A DNA stretch of 8,568 bases from Phytohabitans sp036906915 (GTDB lineage: Bacteria > Actinomycetota > Actinomycetes > Mycobacteriales > Micromonosporaceae), in the NCBI RefSeq assembly GCF_036906915.1, contig NZ_JBAKHX010000152.1, positions 1 through 8,568 on the forward strand. The letters run 5' to 3'. Of the stretch, positions 6,926-8,568 are shown piece after piece; within the stretch, counting starts at the first letter, position 1, and the number at the start of each line of letters is the position of its first letter. The position numbers were made by a program, and so were the translations under genes. Under the pieces are notes generated by a model. The model did no database searches. It was not told the DNA's origin and saw only the letters and a list, made by a program, of their open reading frames with translations.

Positions 6926-8398
6926 CTAGCTCCGGTAGGTGCCGGCACCGACGAGGGTGCGCTCGCGGGCGTCGGGCAGCACGCCGGTAACGCCCGATGC
7001 CACGCCCTGCACGACCCGCTCGTGCAGCAGCGGTACGGCGGCGTCGGTGGCGATGATGGCGGCCTCGGCGCGCATGATCGCGGTTTGCCGGGTCGCGCCG
7101 TTACCGGCCGCCCCCGCCTCCGACACCGCACGGTCCACCGCCGGGTCACAGAGCTGGGCGATGTTGTAGCTGCCCGCGCACGTGAAGTCGCTCGCGAGGT
7201 ACGAGACCGGATCACCCGTGTCGAGCGCCGCCGAGCGAGACAGGATCACCGCGTCGAAGGTGCCGGCGAGGGCGTCGGCCTCTAGGCGGGAGTACTCGCG
7301 CACCTCCTGGCGGACCGCGAAGCCGGCCTCTTCCAGCTGGCGCTGGACCACCGTGGCGATCTCCGGTAGCTCGGGCCGGTTGGTGTACGTGGCCAGCACC
7401 ACGGTCCGGCCGGCGACCGCACCGGGTGCGCGGCGTTCCGGAGTGACCCGTTGCCGCGCCGCCCACGGAAGCGCCGGCCCGAAGAGCCCCTGGGCGGTGT
7501 CGGCACGCCCCTCGTAGACGCCCTCGACGATCGGTCGGGGCCGCACCGCGACCCTGGCGGCCGCCCGTGCCGCCGGTTCGGCGAACGTGCCCTTGGCGGT
7601 GTTGAGCAGCAGGTTTACGGTGCGCATGGTCGGCACCTCGTGCAGCGTGGCGCGGTCGAGCACAGCGGCCTGCGCGATGGGGATCGTGTCGACCACGTCG
7701 ACGGCGCGGGTGCGCAGCGCGTTGGCCCTGGTCGTGCCGTCGGAGACGAACTCCACGTCGAGCCCGGCCGCGCGGGCGGGCTCGCCCCAGTACCCGTCGA
7801 ACCGGTCGGCGGCGACGCCCTGCGCGCCCCGTACCTCCGTGAGAACGAACGGGCCGGTCGCGGCGCGGATCGGGTCCGGCTGGCTGCCGGCGTACGCGGA
7901 CGGTGCGAGGATGCCGAGCGTCGGGCTGGACATCCGCTGCGGCAGGAGTGTGTCGGCGACGTCGGTGCTGACGGCGACGGTGTCGGGGCCGGTGGCGGTC
8001 GCGGTGAGGGCGAGTCCGGTCAGCACGCGCAGCCGGGGCGTCGCCGCGTTCGCGCGGCGCAGGGCGTCAGCCACGGCCGCGGCGGTGACCGCGGTGCCGT
8101 CGTGGAACGTGGCCGGGCGCAGCGTGAAGGTCCACGTCCGGTCGGCTGTGCGACGCCACTCGGTGGCGAGGGCGGGTCGGGCGGCACCGTCCTCGTCGAG
8201 TCGTGTGAGGCCTTCGATGACGCCGAGCTGGCTCAGGCGTACCGCGTCGTCGCTGTGCGGCGACATGCCCCGCGTGGGTAGGAAGGCGAGCGCGACGCGG
8301 AGTCGCGCGTCTCCGGTCGCGGCGGCGGGCTCGGCGCCGCCGGCGAAACAGCCGGTGAGCAGGAACGGAGCGGCCAGAAGCAGGCTGAGTCGTCGCAT
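6926..8398 (-). CDS. Family-5 extracellular solute-binding lipoprotein, NikA/CntA-like
   Basis: A 490-residue SBP_bac_5 protein and first gene of the operon. A lipoprotein signal is clear: MRRLSLLLAAPFLLTG then C17, the predicted lipid-anchored cysteine. Family features are LATEWRRTADRTWTFTLRP at 77-95 with FHDG at 98-101, TGPF at 181-184 and GYWGEP at 202-207. The stretch 260-312 (TVNLLLNTAKGTF, then VYEGRADTAQGLFGPALPWA) resembles the nickel-binding protein NikA and its metallophore-binding relatives more than peptide-binding OppA/DppA proteins. This is judged by eye. Where family members have a DR-type pair, residues 286-290 read RPRPI. Two cysteines (C407, C417) could pair. The start is ATG at 8398. 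No Shine-Dalgarno is seen, but a TAACCT -10-like hexamer lies 10 bases upstream, so a leaderless mRNA is plausible. The ligand is likely a metal-ligand complex (inference). Confidence 0.9.
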   Translation of the reverse strand: MRRLSLLLAAPFLLTGCFAGGAEPAAATGDARLRVALAFLPTRGMSPHSDDAVRLSQLGVIEGLTRLDEDGAARPALATEWRRTADRTWTFTLRPATFHDGTAVTAAAVADALRRANAATPRLRVLTGLALTATATGPDTVAVSTDVADTLLPQRMSSPTLGILAPSAYAGSQPDPIRAATGPFVLTEVRGAQGVAADRFDGYWGEPARAAGLDVEFVSDGTTRANALRTRAVDVVDTIPIAQAAVLDRATLHEVPTMRTVNLLLNTAKGTFAEPAARAAARVAVRPRPIVEGVYEGRADTAQGLFGPALPWAARQRVTPERRAPGAVAGRTVVLATYTNRPELPEIATVVQRQLEEAGFAVRQEVREYSRLEADALAGTFDAVILSRSAALDTGDPVSYLASDFTCAGSYNIAQLCDPAVDRAVSEAGAAGNGATRQTAIMRAEAAIIATDAAVPLLHERVVQGVASGVTGVLPDARERTLVGAGTYRS

Positions 8399-8407
8399 AG
8401 CTAGGGG

Positions 8408-8436
8408 AGGTTACATGAAAACCGTTATCATCTCCA
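8408..8436 (-). promoter_or_regulatory. Putative promoter of the transporter operon
   Basis: On the minus strand TAACCT (8413-8408) fits the actinobacterial TAnnnT -10 pattern. TGGAGA (8436-8431) matches TTGACA at four of six places, with a 17-base spacer. Transcription would begin at or just before the ATG at 8398, which explains the missing Shine-Dalgarno. Most of the spacer is occupied by the palindrome at 8415-8431, as expected of a repressed promoter. It was located by eye. Confidence 0.45.
8415..8431. promoter_or_regulatory. Zur-like operator palindrome upstream of the NikA/CntA-type gene
   Basis: ATGAAAAC-C-GTTATCAT is a 17-bp palindrome centred on 8423, with 7 of 8 arm positions symmetric. 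It is an AT-rich island in a very GC-rich region. Its TGAAAAC/GTTwTCA arms resemble the TGAAAAT-type operators of the zinc repressor Zur in actinobacteria, and more generally Fur-family boxes. It lies between the predicted -35 and -10, 17 bases from the start codon, the right place for repression. Zur is favoured over iron regulators because of the NikA/CntA-type transporter downstream. Nickel or manganese control by another Fur-family protein remains possible. Confidence 0.55.
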
Positions 8437-8491
8437 TGTGATGGGACGTCACGCGCGCGGGCCGTGAGCGCACGCAGGCGGCGCTGCGAGT

Positions 8492-8517
8492 CGATCAAGG
8501 TTGATCGCATCGATCAA
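8492..8517. repeat. Alternating CGATCAA/TTGATCG heptamers
   Basis: Three copies of one heptamer alternate in orientation: CGATCAA (8492-8498), TTGATCG (8501-8507) and CGATCAA (8511-8517), with 2- and 3-base spacers. They give two overlapping small palindromes. The third copy overlaps the left arm of the large palindrome that follows, so all may be parts of one composite repeat. Confidence 0.6.
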
Positions 8518-8568
8518 GGGCAAACGCACGTGGAAATGAGATCGAACCACGTGCATTTGCCCTTGATC
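8512..8568. repeat. Long intergenic palindrome (22-bp arms), possible bidirectional terminator or dispersed repeat
   Basis: The left arm 8512-8533 and the right arm 8547-8568 are inverted copies matching at 21 of 22 positions; the one mismatch faces C8525 against A8554. The loop is 13 bases (8534-8546). The right arm reaches the last base of the window, so the repeat may continue. No T-run is seen. It lies beyond the promoter of the transporter operon, possibly at the end of a converging or unrelated gene to the right. It may act as a factor-assisted or bidirectional terminator, or be one copy of a mobile palindromic repeat. Similar GATCAAGG-bounded palindromes are, as I recall, common in Micromonosporaceae. 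Confidence 0.75.

Noticed and set aside
4042..8398. ATPase subunit genes for the ABC transporter
   Set aside because: I looked for Walker A (GxxGxGKS/T) and LSGGQ signatures in the translated frames and found none, so no ATPase is annotated.
8415..8441. Eight-codon plus-strand ORF MKTVIISM with GGGGAGG upstream
   Set aside because: It coincides with the operator-like palindrome, is only eight codons long, and the purine run is better explained as the complement of the leftward promoter region.
8512..8568. Intrinsic (Rho-independent) terminator or CRISPR repeat
   Set aside because: No T-run follows the stem within the window, and there is one inverted pair rather than regularly spaced direct repeats, so it is listed as a palindromic repeat only.

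Overview
This is a very GC-rich window with strong third-position GC bias. It contains an acyl-lipid regulator of the FasR type, a NarL-type two-component system and few spacers. All of this points to an actinobacterium. The long GATCAAGGGCAAA-type palindrome at the right end resembles dispersed intergenic palindromes I remember from Micromonosporaceae. That family-level placement is inference from memory, not a search result.

Left part (1-2206). A gene for a FasR/PucR-type regulator reads leftwards and leaves the window before its DNA-binding C-terminus. In related actinomycetes it sits just upstream of the fabD-fabH-acpP-fabF fatty-acid operon, so that operon may lie off the left edge. A 43-bp spacer with a perfect 7-bp inverted repeat separates it from a rightward gene for a PAP2-family membrane phosphatase. 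The phosphatase gene converges on a response-regulator gene, and the two stop codons share one CTAG.

Middle part (1550-4045). A sensor histidine kinase and a NarL/LuxR response regulator are read leftwards. They are separated by 88 bases that can form two hairpins, the second ending just before the regulator's Shine-Dalgarno sequence. Divergent from the kinase is an unrecognised 106-residue gene with an excellent ribosome-binding site and about 90% GC at third positions. It is preceded by a 17-codon ORF with its own GGAGG. The 106-residue gene also ends on a CTAG shared with the stop of the converging MFS gene.

Right part (4042-8398). A tight leftward operon encodes a NikA/CntA-type lipoprotein solute-binding protein, a fused NikB-NikC/CntB-CntC permease and an MFS transporter. 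Their junctions are a 2-base gap and a 4-base GTGA overlap. The order A, BC, E matches that of opine-metallophore loci (cntA-B-C-D-F-E) with the two ATPase genes missing. In front lies a 17-bp imperfect palindrome (ATGAAAACCGTTATCAT), similar to actinobacterial Zur-type operators, between plausible -35 and -10 elements. My working reading is a zinc- or other metal-responsive metallophore import/export cassette that borrows its ATPases from elsewhere. This is the most interesting hypothesis in the window. The right end is a cluster of palindromic repeats.
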